From a virus, in IMG/VR virus record IMGVR_UViG_3300021335_000006, positions 62,001-126,000 of that record: a stretch of DNA of 64,000 bases. The stretch is one strand, 5' to 3'. The position numbers were made by a program, and so were the translations under genes. The number at the start of each line of letters is the position of its first letter. Positions within the stretch are counted from its first letter, which is position 1. A model generated the notes under the pieces. The model searched no databases. It was not told the DNA's origin and was given only the letters and a program-made list of their open reading frames with translations. Below, piece after piece: positions 27,216 to 35,366 of this stretch.

Positions 27216-27866
27216 ATGCAATTTAGTGACAATACAATTTCAGTACTTAAAAATTTCTCTCAGATCAATCCCAGTATTATGTTTCGATCTGGAAGTGTCT
27301 TGAGAACTATCTCGCCCCAGAAGACAGTCATGGCTGCAGCCGAAATCGACGAATCATTCGAGAAGTCAGTCGGCGTATACAATCTCGGTCGTTTTCTGGC
27401 AACCCTTTCCTTGTTTGATGAGCCGGAGATTGCACTTGAGGAAACTCAGTTTGTCATCGGTGATGCGAAGAGTACTGTTAAGTATACGTACACTTCAGAG
27501 AACATGATTGTTTCTCCACCCGATAAGGATATTAATGTTCCTGATATTGTTGCTGACATCAACATCACTTGGGAAGAAATCAAGAAGGTTCGAGACGCTG
27601 CAGCTGTCCTTGGACTTCCTGAGATTTCTTTCTCTAGTTCTGGTCGAGGTGTCTTACTTTCAGCCGTCGATAGCAAAAACTCTACAGCGGATACTTTCAG
27701 CATTATCTCCGCACCCGACGAAACGTTTGAGCCATTTGATATGATTATCAAAACAGACTATCTCAAACTGCTGGAGCAAGACTACCAGGTAGCCCTTTCG
27801 ACCAAGGGAATGGCACACTTCCGTTCTAATGGAGTCAACTACTGGATCGCAATCGAATCTCGGTAG
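27216..27866 (+). CDS. 45: Sliding clamp gp45
   Basis: 216 residues from the ATG at 27216, which has AAAAGGA at good spacing; a TTG at 27195 would add seven residues but lies before the ribosome site. The opening MQFSDNTISVLKNFSQINPS, VYNLGRFLATLSLF and the end AHFRSNGVNYWIAIESR match T4-like clamps (T4 gp45 is 228). The trimeric ring tethers polymerase gp43 and also activates late transcription with gp55. In most relatives it follows gp46 directly; here three accessory genes intervene. Confidence 0.95.
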   Translation: MQFSDNTISVLKNFSQINPSIMFRSGSVLRTISPQKTVMAAAEIDESFEKSVGVYNLGRFLATLSLFDEPEIALEETQFVIGDAKSTVKYTYTSENMIVSPPDKDINVPDIVADINITWEEIKKVRDAAAVLGLPEISFSSSGRGVLLSAVDSKNSTADTFSIISAPDETFEPFDMIIKTDYLKLLEQDYQVALSTKGMAHFRSNGVNYWIAIESR

Positions 27867-27868
27867 CC

Positions 27869-27897
27869 TTGACTACTAGCTTTTCTTATGCTAGAAT
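27869..27897 (+). promoter_or_regulatory. Sigma70-like promoter
   Basis: TTGACT, 17-bp spacer, TAGAAT, starting right after the gp45 stop and about 28 bp before the 27925 gene. It opens the small early-gene block. Confidence 0.72.
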
Positions 27898-27924
27898 TGT
27901 GTCATTAATCTGCGGAGGATAGAT

Positions 27925-28224
27925 ATGGGAATGCTCTATGGTTCTATGCGTCATACATCAACAGGACGCAAGAAGAAAACTAATCACTGGAAAACTGCTC
28001 GGAAAACTAAAGCCCCGTTCGTAGAACTGAAAGCTGAACCAGTGTACTATAGAGAAACACCATACTATCCTTCAGCAGATTCCAAATCTTCCCACGAGGA
28101 ATATTCCTCGCTTTCTCGTGAAGAAAAACTTGAGATTAGCTCCGGCTATACTGTAGCTCCCGCTTACAACAAGGGAGCGTATCAAGTTATATCCAAAGAG
28201 AATATAGAACACATAGGCAAATAA
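27925..28224 (+). CDS. Conserved small early protein, unknown
   Basis: 99 residues, ATG behind GCGGAGGAT. Basic N-terminal half (GRKKKTNHWKTARKTK) and a C-terminal segment SSGYTVAPAYNKGAYQVISK that I recognise as a recurrent ending of small proteins in marine T4-like phages. No enzymatic motif. Promoter and position suggest early expression; a nucleic-acid or RNA polymerase contact is possible but not shown. Confidence 0.6.
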   Translation: MGMLYGSMRHTSTGRKKKTNHWKTARKTKAPFVELKAEPVYYRETPYYPSADSKSSHEEYSSLSREEKLEISSGYTVAPAYNKGAYQVISKENIEHIGK

Positions 28225-28315
28225 CAAAAAAGTCTAAAAAATGTTCAATATTTTCACTCCTAAGTCATTGATTTTATTAAGAAATAAAACACGTTATAAA
28301 TCAATAGCTTACAGC
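28225..28315. other. A+T-rich intergenic with nested inverted repeats
   Basis: Outer arms ATTGATTT (28267-28274) and AAATCAAT (28298-28305), and an alternative inner hairpin TTTTATT / AATAAAA (28272-28278, 28283-28289). They lie just upstream of a sigma70-like promoter, so they may be an operator or weak terminator. No open reading frame of note. Confidence 0.4.
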
Positions 28316-28344
28316 TTGCAAATTACCCCAATCTATGAGATAAT
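28316..28344 (+). promoter_or_regulatory. Sigma70-like promoter for the 28374 gene cluster
   Basis: TTGCAA, 17-bp spacer, GATAAT with a TGA extension; start about 20 bp before ATG 28374. Confidence 0.6.
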
Positions 28345-28373
28345 TACTCCGTAATTTGAGATGAGAGATTGAT

Positions 28374-28637
28374 ATGCAAGATTCAGTGATCGGTCGTCAA
28401 GTAGAAGCGGACTGGGGTGCGATGATCCCACCTTCTGTTGGCGTCATTGCGGGAACACGTGTGTGCCCCGGCGTGTGGGAGCGTCAAGTTCTGATTAACT
28501 GGGATGACGATTCGTCTGACTGGTACAACATCAAAGAAATCCGTATGCCCGGCTGGCGCTCGGTAAACGGATCTCCCATTGGATTGTACTGGAAAATGTC
28601 CGAGACTTGGATGGAATCATTTGGAGAGGTGAAGTAA
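28374..28637 (+). CDS. Small early protein, unknown
   Basis: 87 residues, Trp-rich (10 or so Trp), beta-type sequence: VIGRQVEADWGAMIPPSVG, WERQVLINWDDDSSDWYNIK, IGLYWKMSETW. It looks like a small barrel of the SH3 or KOW kind, common among uncharacterised phage early proteins. First gene behind a sigma70-like promoter; the next ATG follows one base after its stop. Confidence 0.6.
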   Translation: MQDSVIGRQVEADWGAMIPPSVGVIAGTRVCPGVWERQVLINWDDDSSDWYNIKEIRMPGWRSVNGSPIGLYWKMSETWMESFGEVK

Positions 28638-28638
28638 T

Positions 28639-28989
28639 ATGGCTTATATGAATCAAGAGCGAAAAGCAGAACGTGCACCCAAGATCAAAGCGATCTTGAA
28701 AGAGTACGGTCAGAAGGGCAGCCTGAGCGTTCGACATCACTCTACACTCGTCCTCAAGCTGAAGGATGTTGCTGGAATGTTTGAGTTCAAAGATGAATAT
28801 CAGAAAAGATGGGGCATTTCAATCAACCCTTATCATTTTCAAAATCAGTATGACTGTCCTAAAGTTGTTGAGATGCTGAAGAAGTTGACGGCTGCTATGT
28901 ACGGTGATGACTACTTCGATGAGAGCGACTCGATGATTGACTACTTTCACTGTAGTCACTACATCGACATTGATGTTTTACCTGCTTAG
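28639..28989 (+). CDS. Conserved phage/plasmid protein of the KGSLSVRHHSTLVL type
   Basis: 116 residues. The block APKIKAILKEYGQKGSLSVR then HHSTLVLKLK, and the C-terminal DYFHCSHYIDIDV, are characteristic of a widespread but uncharacterised family in phages and plasmids. The protein is beta-alpha mixed, without Cys clusters or Walker motifs. It lies in a run of closely spaced early genes with short or no gaps. Function unknown. Confidence 0.65.
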   Translation: MAYMNQERKAERAPKIKAILKEYGQKGSLSVRHHSTLVLKLKDVAGMFEFKDEYQKRWGISINPYHFQNQYDCPKVVEMLKKLTAAMYGDDYFDESDSMIDYFHCSHYIDIDVLPA

Positions 28990-28997
28990 GAGGTGCT

Positions 28998-29300
28998 ATG
29001 CTAAAGTTTGAAAATGTTGCTGAGATTGGCGATCTGATTCGTGCTTACGACTTTGAGCCAATACCTGATCGTCCTGACACTTATGTCAGTGGTTGGGTTG
29101 AGAAGAAAGGTCCGATCTTTGTTGAGATTGAAGAAGGTCGTGAAGTCTACATCTGTGATGGTTACACCATCCACTGTCAGTATGACACCAACGGTAGTCG
29201 TGAAGGTGTCAAGATTCACGTTCCGTTTGAGATGGGTTTCACTGACTTTGACGGTCGTGTCGAGAATCTAACTAAAGAAGTGCGTAAGGAGCCTTTGTAA
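28998..29300 (+). CDS. Small early protein, unknown (barrel-like)
   Basis: 100 residues, ATG behind a perfect TAGGAGGT. GDLIRAYDFEPIPDRPDTYV then SGWVEKKG and the EVYICDGYTIHCQ segment resemble a recurring family of small phage proteins with a beta-barrel look. Two Cys, no catalytic motif. Its stop overlaps the next start (TAATG). Confidence 0.6.
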   Translation: MLKFENVAEIGDLIRAYDFEPIPDRPDTYVSGWVEKKGPIFVEIEEGREVYICDGYTIHCQYDTNGSREGVKIHVPFEMGFTDFDGRVENLTKEVRKEPL

Positions 29301-29515
29301 TGATCCGTAAAAAGCAGATCAATTCCCCAATCGTCATTGATCTGACGGGGCCAAATGGAAATGCTTTTGTACTGATTCAGTGTGCTAGGGATCTTAGTCA
29401 TAAGCTGGGTCTCGACTTTACACCCATTCGAGAAGAGATGATGGATGGTGATTATGATCATCTCATCTCAGTTTTTGATTCATACTTTGGGGATTTTGTG
29501 ATTCTCGAAGTTTAA
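29300..29515 (+). CDS. Small conserved phage protein, unknown
   Basis: 71 residues, start overlapping the previous stop. The motif IDLTGPNGNAFVLIQCAR, followed by LGLD and MMDGDYDHLISVFDSYFGDF, recurs in small early proteins of diverse phages. Function unknown; the acidic helical C-terminus suggests a protein-binding role. Confidence 0.6.
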   Translation: MIRKKQINSPIVIDLTGPNGNAFVLIQCARDLSHKLGLDFTPIREEMMDGDYDHLISVFDSYFGDFVILEV

Positions 29516-29520
29516 GTTTT

Positions 29521-29585
29521 GATGGAATGATGTACTTTCGAAAATTGCTACTAATTGCTATGTGGTGCGAGTTCCATCCTTTTTA
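29521..29585 (+). other. Long-range inverted repeat followed by T tract
   Basis: GATGGAA (29521-29527) and TTCCATC (29572-29578) are complementary, enclosing 44 bases, and are followed by CTTTTTATT. It could be an inefficient terminator at the end of the 28374-29515 unit. Confidence 0.3.
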
Positions 29586-29607
29586 TTCTTGACAATAGGA
29601 GTAGTTT

Positions 29608-29844
29608 ATGGATATACTATGGTATGACGCTGAAGCTTTAAACGGCAAGGGAATGCCGGGAGAGTATTCTTCCTCTGAAGAGCAAAATCTCGGACCGAGC
29701 AATGCACGAGAGTGTCCCTGCATTCCTTGTGAGCGAAGCGCTGAATGTAAAGCAAACCTTTTATCGTGCGATGCGTTTCGAAAGTGGTGTAACACTGGAA
29801 ACTATTCGGACGATAGTTTAATGATAAAGTTGAAGAGCATATGA
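29608..29844 (+). CDS. Cys-rich small protein, unknown
   Basis: 78 residues, ATG behind AGGAG at 6 bp. The cluster CPCIPCERSAEC, then LLSCDAFRKWC, gives six Cys spaced for zinc or iron-sulfur binding. This type of small protein is frequent in T4-like early regions and unassigned. It ends ATGA-overlapped with the following MazG/MazZ-like gene. Confidence 0.6.
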   Translation: MDILWYDAEALNGKGMPGEYSSSEEQNLGPSNARECPCIPCERSAECKANLLSCDAFRKWCNTGNYSDDSLMIKLKSI

Positions 29845-30491
29845 TAGTAAAGATAACGCAATGTCCTGATAGATCCAGATGGTATTCTTCTAAGGTTGGT
29901 GAGAACTGGGAAGTATTTGACTTGCAGAATGGAGAGTATTCTTGTCGATCATCTGACGGCTATCTCAATTTCATTTTAGCATCCGACTGTGAACTAGTAG
30001 ACCCCGCTCCAGCCTCTTACATAGATGACTTGATGCAAGAAAGTCATTTGCTGGATATGACAGAAGACATTGAGATTGATGCTGAAGTAGGCGGAACAAG
30101 AGAAGCACTCGGTGTCCCGTACATGAGATTCCTTCCGCTAGAAGCACTTGCTGCAGCAGCCGCATCTTTTGAATACGGCGCTAAGAAGTATGAGTCTAGA
30201 AATTGGGAGAAGGGACTTCCATGGCAACAGATGATCGATAGCCTCAAACGACATATCGATGACTTCGAGCGAGGCATAGATCACGATGATGCTGAAGACG
30301 GATCTGGCTTACATCAGGTCTGTATGATCATGGCTAGTGCTATGATGTTGTCTGCATCTGTCATTCGTGGAATCGGAAAAGACGATAGAACGCCTCTTAT
30401 CAGTCCTACAATGACTGCTAAAGAATGTGCTAGGTGGATTGAAGATCAACTTGCGCTTGCTGATCAGCACTCAAATAAAAGTAATAAATAG
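29841..30491 (+). CDS. dGTP/dATP diphosphohydrolase-like protein (MazG/MazZ-like family)
   Basis: 216 residues in two parts. The N-terminal 75 residues are a small barrel (RWYSSKVGENWEVFDLQNGE, YLNFILASDCEL). The C-terminal domain has the DUF5664-type core: LEALAAAAASFEYGAKKYES then RNWEKGLPWQQM, SLKRHIDDFERGID and GLHQVCMIMASAMMLS, with the Glu/Asp/His metal ligands of all-alpha NTP pyrophosphatases. The family includes MazZ of cyanophage S-2L, which cleaves dGTP to dGMP. Here it may adjust deoxynucleotide pools or remove an unwanted base for modified DNA. Substrate is not inferable. Confidence 0.75.
   Translation: MIVKITQCPDRSRWYSSKVGENWEVFDLQNGEYSCRSSDGYLNFILASDCELVDPAPASYIDDLMQESHLLDMTEDIEIDAEVGGTREALGVPYMRFLPLEALAAAAASFEYGAKKYESRNWEKGLPWQQMIDSLKRHIDDFERGIDHDDAEDGSGLHQVCMIMASAMMLSASVIRGIGKDDRTPLISPTMTAKECARWIEDQLALADQHSNKSNK
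30483..30490 (+). promoter_or_regulatory. Variant late promoter (AATAAATA)
   Basis: One mismatch from TATAAATA, 30 bp before the 30520 virion-like gene. Spacing fits the other late promoters. Confidence 0.5.
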
Positions 30492-30519
30492 TACAGTGTA
30501 ATTAGTCATAGAGTAGATC

Positions 30520-32211
30520 ATGCCACAGTTTACTACAGAAACCACAGAAATTCTGCAAGCTTTTTCTGAGTTAGATTCCGGAATCTTTTTTGATCCCGTA
30601 AATAACTTCGACCTATTTTTAGACGACTCTAATGAAAAGGGCTTGCTCGTTTCTAATGGAGTTGTTCTTAACACTATTGGATCTGATAATCTACAGTGGA
30701 ACAATGCTGTATCTCCAGTCCCGTCAGCAGACTATCTCAATTTCTTTAATCGTCTCGAAGTCAATAATTTTATTGATATCAGTGGTGTTGGAGATTCCAA
30801 CCTCGACGGTCGATGGGAAGTTACATCGTTAACGCCAGGTGGAAATTACGTCATAGGACTTACATATACTGGCACAGTTAACGACAATCAAAACATTACA
30901 AATACTGAGTTGACGATACAAAGAGTGATTGAGTATCCGTCAAACTATTTGCTATCTAATAGCTCTAACGGCTCAATAAGCGCTCAAGCAAACATCCCCA
31001 TACAGTTTGCTAGTCTTGCTCCATTGGGAGATATAAACGGTCTATTGGCAAAGTTTACTCTTTTCGAACTTCCGTTCGTCACTTTTTCTAATCCACAAAG
31101 TAAATTTGATATAACAGAAATCCAATCTGGATCGTCTGCAAAGATAGCCTCGTTTCCGTATGGAAATGCTGCAGACATTCCAGCACAACCAGATGTATCT
31201 CAATTAGATATTTCATCTGACGAAGATGTTACTGTAACGCTGACGAACAACGATATTGACAGGATTAACAACGCTGTTAGTCAATATCAAATAGCAGAAA
31301 GCCAGCAAGGTCTCGATAGCGCAGTATCAGGTGTCACTGCGGAGTTCGATTTTTCTGGATCGTTTGAACTTACTCCAGTTGAAAACGAAAGTGGTTTAGA
31401 TCTAAGTAGTCTTCAATTTAAGTCTGAGCAGTACACTCAAGCCGTTAACGACTACACTCAAGCTGTTGATGACTACAACGCTACAAATCCAAATAGCGTT
31501 ACTGAAATCCCTGCTTTGCAAATAGGGATCAGAGGTCTTACTGGTGGAAACACAGTAACGTTTAATCTAGCGAAAGATAGCGCTGTACTATCAGATCAGT
31601 GGACAATGACTTTACCTGCACCAGGCACTCCGTTTGTAAATGACTTTACGTTTTATGTTGATGCAAGTTTCTTCTCTAAGATACTTTCTGGGATCGACTA
31701 CGAATTGATTCTTTCGAGCCTATTTGAAAGAATGCAATTGACAGGTGAGCTAACTTATGTTAATATAACATACAATCAAAGTGAATTTGATTCAAATATT
31801 TCGTCATTTAATTCTCAGGTCGAACAATTCGAAACTGACATCGAGGCGTATGAAGAGCAAAAGACTCTAGATATACAGGAAAATGATGAAAAGCTTGAAG
31901 ATGCAAAGTTTGCTCTTCGAGATGCAAAACTAGTAGCCATGGCCAATGATCTAAGTGGAAGTGGCGGAACTGGTACATACACGTATGTTGCGCCAACTCC
32001 TGCTGAAGAACTTGCTGAAGCTTTGAACAATGGATACAGCGAAACATATGAAGCTGATTACGATACTACTGGCCCTGGCGCACCGGGTAATGCGAATCCA
32101 CGTCCGAATGATCCAGCGGACCTAGTAGAGACTGACGGAGAAGATACAAGTTATATAAGTAATGTGACCTACTGGACTACAGTAGATTATGTTGATGACT
32201 CAAACCCTTAA
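30520..32211 (+). CDS. Virion structural protein, fibre-like with coiled-coil
   Basis: 563 residues. The N-terminal third has a module NFIDISGVGDSNLDGRWEVT, related to the GDxIxVSG/NNGxxxV modules in the sheath and the 5834 protein. The centre is helical with Gln/Ser-rich segments (YTQAVNDYTQAVDDYNATN); near residue 430 a long coiled coil begins (FNSQVEQFETDIEAYEEQ). The C-terminus is Gly/Pro-rich and acidic. The start has a weak ribosome site (AGTAGATC). The late promoter variant and following virion-type gene support a structural role. Not matched to a T4 gene. Confidence 0.6.
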   Translation: MPQFTTETTEILQAFSELDSGIFFDPVNNFDLFLDDSNEKGLLVSNGVVLNTIGSDNLQWNNAVSPVPSADYLNFFNRLEVNNFIDISGVGDSNLDGRWEVTSLTPGGNYVIGLTYTGTVNDNQNITNTELTIQRVIEYPSNYLLSNSSNGSISAQANIPIQFASLAPLGDINGLLAKFTLFELPFVTFSNPQSKFDITEIQSGSSAKIASFPYGNAADIPAQPDVSQLDISSDEDVTVTLTNNDIDRINNAVSQYQIAESQQGLDSAVSGVTAEFDFSGSFELTPVENESGLDLSSLQFKSEQYTQAVNDYTQAVDDYNATNPNSVTEIPALQIGIRGLTGGNTVTFNLAKDSAVLSDQWTMTLPAPGTPFVNDFTFYVDASFFSKILSGIDYELILSSLFERMQLTGELTYVNITYNQSEFDSNISSFNSQVEQFETDIEAYEEQKTLDIQENDEKLEDAKFALRDAKLVAMANDLSGSGGTGTYTYVAPTPAEELAEALNNGYSETYEADYDTTGPGAPGNANPRPNDPADLVETDGEDTSYISNVTYWTTVDYVDDSNP

Positions 32212-32222
32212 GGAGATAGACT

Positions 32223-32498
32223 ATGAGTGAAGACGTAACCACCGCTGAAGCTGTAGCTGAAGCACCCACCATGCCTGAGATGGATGTACCCCCCGCACCC
32301 GGTGCTCCAGAAGGTGAACCTGTACAACTGTCGTTTGCTGACCTTGCGGCCGCTGTACAAATCATTGACGTTTTTGTAACACGTGGAGCAATCCGTGGTG
32401 AAGAAATGTCTTCAGTTGGTCAAGTGCGAGATCGTTTGCAAGCATTTGTCCAGCAAGCGCAAGCGCAACAGGAGGCTCAACAAGCCGAAGCTGCATGA
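32223..32498 (+). CDS. Small conserved virion-associated protein
   Basis: 91 residues, ATG behind AAGGAGATAG. A disordered Pro/Glu/Ala N-terminus is followed by a conserved helical block, QLSFADLAAAVQIIDVFVTR then GAIRGEEMSSVGQVRDRL, that I associate with a small protein found in many cyanophages, often detected in virions. The C-terminus is Gln/Ala-rich. It closes the unit before a terminator. Confidence 0.6.
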   Translation: MSEDVTTAEAVAEAPTMPEMDVPPAPGAPEGEPVQLSFADLAAAVQIIDVFVTRGAIRGEEMSSVGQVRDRLQAFVQQAQAQQEAQQAEAA

Positions 32499-32532
32499 TC
32501 CTCTCCCAATCAACTTGGGAATGATAACACGG

Positions 32533-32573
32533 CCCCCATCTCATGTCTTCGGAATGAGCTTGGGGGTTCTTTT
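32533..32573 (+). terminator. Terminator after the small virion gene
   Basis: An imperfect long stem pairs CCCCCA-CTCAT with ATGAG-TGGGGG around a GTCTTCGGA loop and is followed by TTCTTTT. It separates late virion genes from the replisome block. Confidence 0.7.
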
Positions 32574-32593
32574 ACAATATGATGGGGTGACAA

Positions 32594-33535
32594 ATGCAAG
32601 ACAACTTTATTTGGGTTGAACGATATCGACCTAAAACAATTCAAGATACTATCTTACCCGACTCTCTGAAAAAAACATTTCAGCAATTTGTCGATCAAAA
32701 TAATGTGCCCAATCTTCTATTGACTGGTCGTGCTGGTATTGGCAAGACTACTGTGGCCAAAGCTATGCTTGAAGAGATTGGCGCTGACTATATTACAATC
32801 AACGGTTCGATGAATGGTAACATCGATACTCTACGTGTTGAAATCGCTAACTTTGCTTCTAGTGTTTCTTTTTCCGGCGGCCGCAAGTATGTCATTCTAG
32901 ACGAAGCTGACTATCTGAATGCAAACTCTACTCAGCCTGCACTTAGAAACTTTATGGAAGAGTTTTCAAAAAACTGCGGCTTTATCCTAACTTGTAACTT
33001 TAAGAACCGTATCATTGAGCCTTTACACTCTCGTTGTAGTGTAGTTGAATTCAATGTAACTGGTGCTGATAAAACCAAACTCGCCGGACAGTTTTTTAAG
33101 CGATGCTGTAAAATACTGGAAACTGAGGATCTTGAATATGATGAAAAATCTGTTGCTGAACTTATCAAAACTTATTTTCCTGATTGGCGTCGAGTCCTTA
33201 ATGAACTACAGCGTTATTCTGCTACTGGCCGTATTGATGCTGGTATATTAGTATCAACTTCAGGCGAGTCTATTGATGACCTGATTAGTAGGATGCGTGA
33301 AAGAAACTTCACAGATGTTCGTAAGTGGGTTGCTGAGAATTCTCATGTTGAGTCAGCGGTACTCTACCGCCAACTCTATGATGTGCTACCCAGCAAACTC
33401 AAGTCTACTCAAAATGTAGCTGACGCAATTGTGATTCTCGCTGAGTATCAGTACAAAGAAGCGTTCGTTGCAAACTCCGAGATAAATAGAGTAGCGGCTC
33501 TCGCAACTCTTATGGCGGAGATGGAGTGGAAATGA
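32594..33535 (+). CDS. 44: Clamp loader large subunit gp44
   Basis: 313 residues, similar to T4 gp44 (319). AAA+ motifs: Walker A LLTGRAGIGKTTVAK, Walker B VILDEADYLN, sensor 1 FILTCNF and the Arg-finger SRC in PLHSRCSVVEF. Four copies with one gp62 load clamp gp45 onto primer-template. Start ATG behind TGGGGTGAC. In T4 the order is 45-44-62; here 44 and 62 are separated by two small genes. Confidence 0.96.
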   Translation: MQDNFIWVERYRPKTIQDTILPDSLKKTFQQFVDQNNVPNLLLTGRAGIGKTTVAKAMLEEIGADYITINGSMNGNIDTLRVEIANFASSVSFSGGRKYVILDEADYLNANSTQPALRNFMEEFSKNCGFILTCNFKNRIIEPLHSRCSVVEFNVTGADKTKLAGQFFKRCCKILETEDLEYDEKSVAELIKTYFPDWRRVLNELQRYSATGRIDAGILVSTSGESIDDLISRMRERNFTDVRKWVAENSHVESAVLYRQLYDVLPSKLKSTQNVADAIVILAEYQYKEAFVANSEINRVAALATLMAEMEWK

Positions 33536-33748
33536 ATGGGCATATGGGCTAAGATAAAAAGCTGGATCTTTGGAATACACTGTCTTTTGTGTAGAACAAA
33601 ACTCGATCCCACGAGTGAGTATGTCATAGTCCAATATAGGTGTCTAGATGGCTATGATAATCTTTATCTTTGTACTGAGTGTGCAAAAGATTTTGATGAA
33701 GCCGCATTTGATAGCAATACAGATCCGTCCGCTTTCATTGATATATGA
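33536..33748 (+). CDS. Zinc-ribbon-like small protein between gp44 and gp62
   Basis: 70 residues, ATG immediately after the gp44 stop. Two CxxC knuckles (HCLLCRTKLD and YLCTECAKDF) about 31 residues apart suggest a zinc ribbon. The N-terminus IWAKIKSWIFGIH is amphipathic. Stop overlaps the next gene (ATGA). Perhaps an accessory of the clamp loader or of the adjacent membrane protein; nothing in the sequence decides. Confidence 0.65.
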   Translation: MGIWAKIKSWIFGIHCLLCRTKLDPTSEYVIVQYRCLDGYDNLYLCTECAKDFDEAAFDSNTDPSAFIDI

Positions 33749-34572
33749 AGTATGTAACTCTGCTTACAGCTATTGCGATAGCGGCAGTAGCGGGATACTT
33801 CTCTATCATTGGATTGTCTACAATCTTTGCTGGTGCTTTCTGGGCTGTTGTTATTATGGCGACAGTGCTAGAGATAGGTAAACTTGTTACTGCCGCATAT
33901 CTTCATCTAGAGTGGAAAGATATAAGTACATGGATTAGGACTTATCTAATATCAGCAGTATTTGTCCTGATGATTATCACTTCAATGGGTATCTTTGGAT
34001 ATCTATCGAAGGCTCACTTAGAGCAGACAATAAATCAAGGTGGTAATAATGAATTACTTATCAGCGGCCTCGAGAGAAAGATTGAAAGACAGCAATCGAT
34101 CATCGATGACTCCGAAACGGTCTTGGCGCAACTCGACTCTGCGGTTGAAATACTGCAAGACTATGACCGAATTAGAGGACCTGATGGAGCAATTGCGGTT
34201 CGGAAGGCGCAAGCAGAGGAAAGGACAGAACTCAACAGAACAATCGGATTGGCGTATGATCAGATTGCAGGATTCCAAGAACAACTTCTGCCCCTGCAGA
34301 AACAAACTCTTGAACTTGAAGCAGAAATCGGCCCAATCAAATACATAGCAGAACTAATTTACGGAGAGAACTATGACATCGATAATGCGGTTCGTTTCGT
34401 TATTCTTTTACTTGTGTTTGTTTTCGACCCCTTGGCGATTATACTATTGATAGTATCGACAGCAATGTTCAAACGTGATATCATTGCTAAACCCGAAGTA
34501 AAAAAAAAGTTGAAGACGGACAACTCAATGAATCCGTTAGTGAGCGAACAACAAATTATGGTGATGGAATGA
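33745..34572 (+). CDS. Membrane protein with internal coiled coil, unknown
   Basis: 275 residues. Three N-terminal membrane segments (VTLLTAIAIAAVAGYFSIIG; TIFAGAFWAVVIMATVLEIG; YLISAVFVLMIITSMGIFGY), then about 110 residues of coiled coil (LERKIERQQSIIDDSETVLA and on), then a fourth segment (FVILLLVFVFDPLAIILLIV) and a basic tail. This architecture recurs in marine phages as an uncharacterised membrane protein. Its placement inside the clamp-loader operon, overlapping gp62 by 4 bp, could tie replication genes to the membrane, but that is speculation. Confidence 0.7.
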   Translation: MKYVTLLTAIAIAAVAGYFSIIGLSTIFAGAFWAVVIMATVLEIGKLVTAAYLHLEWKDISTWIRTYLISAVFVLMIITSMGIFGYLSKAHLEQTINQGGNNELLISGLERKIERQQSIIDDSETVLAQLDSAVEILQDYDRIRGPDGAIAVRKAQAEERTELNRTIGLAYDQIAGFQEQLLPLQKQTLELEAEIGPIKYIAELIYGENYDIDNAVRFVILLLVFVFDPLAIILLIVSTAMFKRDIIAKPEVKKKLKTDNSMNPLVSEQQIMVME

Positions 34573-34961
34573 ATCCTTTTGATTATGTGAACTCGATCAC
34601 GCATTCGAAGAAAAATTTAATGCGTGATACTGAAAACGACACACTTGCTGAACGTGGCTATGAGCCATGGCTTTCAAACAACGCACTGTCTTACTTTCCG
34701 GACACCGTTTTACATGCTAATCTTATGAACATGTATAGCGATCTGGATAATCGTCCACAATTCGAATTTTTACTAAATAGTATTAGACCTAGAAAGAGAT
34801 TTTCTAAGTGGATAAAGAAAAGTGATAACGAAGACTTGAAAGCAATATGCGATCATTATCAATGCAACGAAACGGTTGGCCGAGAGTACTTGTCTTTGTT
34901 ATCGTCTGAACAAATAGACGCTATTAAAAAAGAACAAGAACAAGGCGGTTTAAAAAGATGA
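34569..34961 (+). CDS. 62: Clamp loader small subunit gp62
   Basis: 130 residues; T4 gp62 is 187, marine versions are shorter. Features are MNPFDYVNSITHSKKNLM, GYEPWLSNNALSYFPDTVLH and NLMNMYSDLDNRPQFEFLL then SIRPRKRFSKW. It completes the gp44/62 loader. It starts within the upstream stop (ATGA) and overlaps regA the same way, preserving the 62-regA-43 order. Confidence 0.92.
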   Translation: MNPFDYVNSITHSKKNLMRDTENDTLAERGYEPWLSNNALSYFPDTVLHANLMNMYSDLDNRPQFEFLLNSIRPRKRFSKWIKKSDNEDLKAICDHYQCNETVGREYLSLLSSEQIDAIKKEQEQGGLKR

Positions 34962-35356
34962 CGTTATTGATTGAAGATATGGTTGAAGTCTCTTTAACTC
35001 ATGAAGAGAATTTTTTAAAAGTTAAGGAAACCTTAACGAGAATTGGTATTGCTTCTAAGAAGGATAGAAAGCTATACCAATCTTGTCACATCCTGCACAA
35101 GCAAGGAAAGTATTACATCGTTCATTTTAAAGAACTCTTTATGTTGGACGGCAAGGCGCACGATTTTTCAGAAGACGATTGCGCAAGAAGAAACACAATT
35201 GTTACTCTACTTCAAGAATGGGGGTTGATTAAGGTCGTTCGACCCGAAATGATTTCTTCACCTTCTGCCCCTTTATCACAAATCAAGATACTCCCACATA
35301 AAGAAAAGAGCGAGTGGGAACTTGTTGCTAAATATAGCATTGGTAAAAAACGATAA
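34958..35356 (+). CDS. regA: Translational repressor RegA
   Basis: 132 residues, near T4 RegA (122). Matches in order: MVEVSLTHEENFLKVKETLT, RIGIASKKDRKLYQSCHILH, GKYYIVHFKELFMLDG and NTIVTLLQEWGLI. RegA binds initiator regions of early mRNAs and shuts off their translation. It follows gp62 with a 4-bp overlap as in T4; polymerase gp43 comes about 2 kb later instead of next. Confidence 0.93.
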   Translation: MTLLIEDMVEVSLTHEENFLKVKETLTRIGIASKKDRKLYQSCHILHKQGKYYIVHFKELFMLDGKAHDFSEDDCARRNTIVTLLQEWGLIKVVRPEMISSPSAPLSQIKILPHKEKSEWELVAKYSIGKKR

Positions 35357-35366
35357 GGAGAAAGCC

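Noticed and set aside
29589-29618. TTGACA with TATACT 18 bp later at the start of the 29608 gene
   Set aside because: The transcript would start inside the gene, after an ATG that has a near-perfect ribosome site; TTGACA here overlaps that leader and is probably chance.
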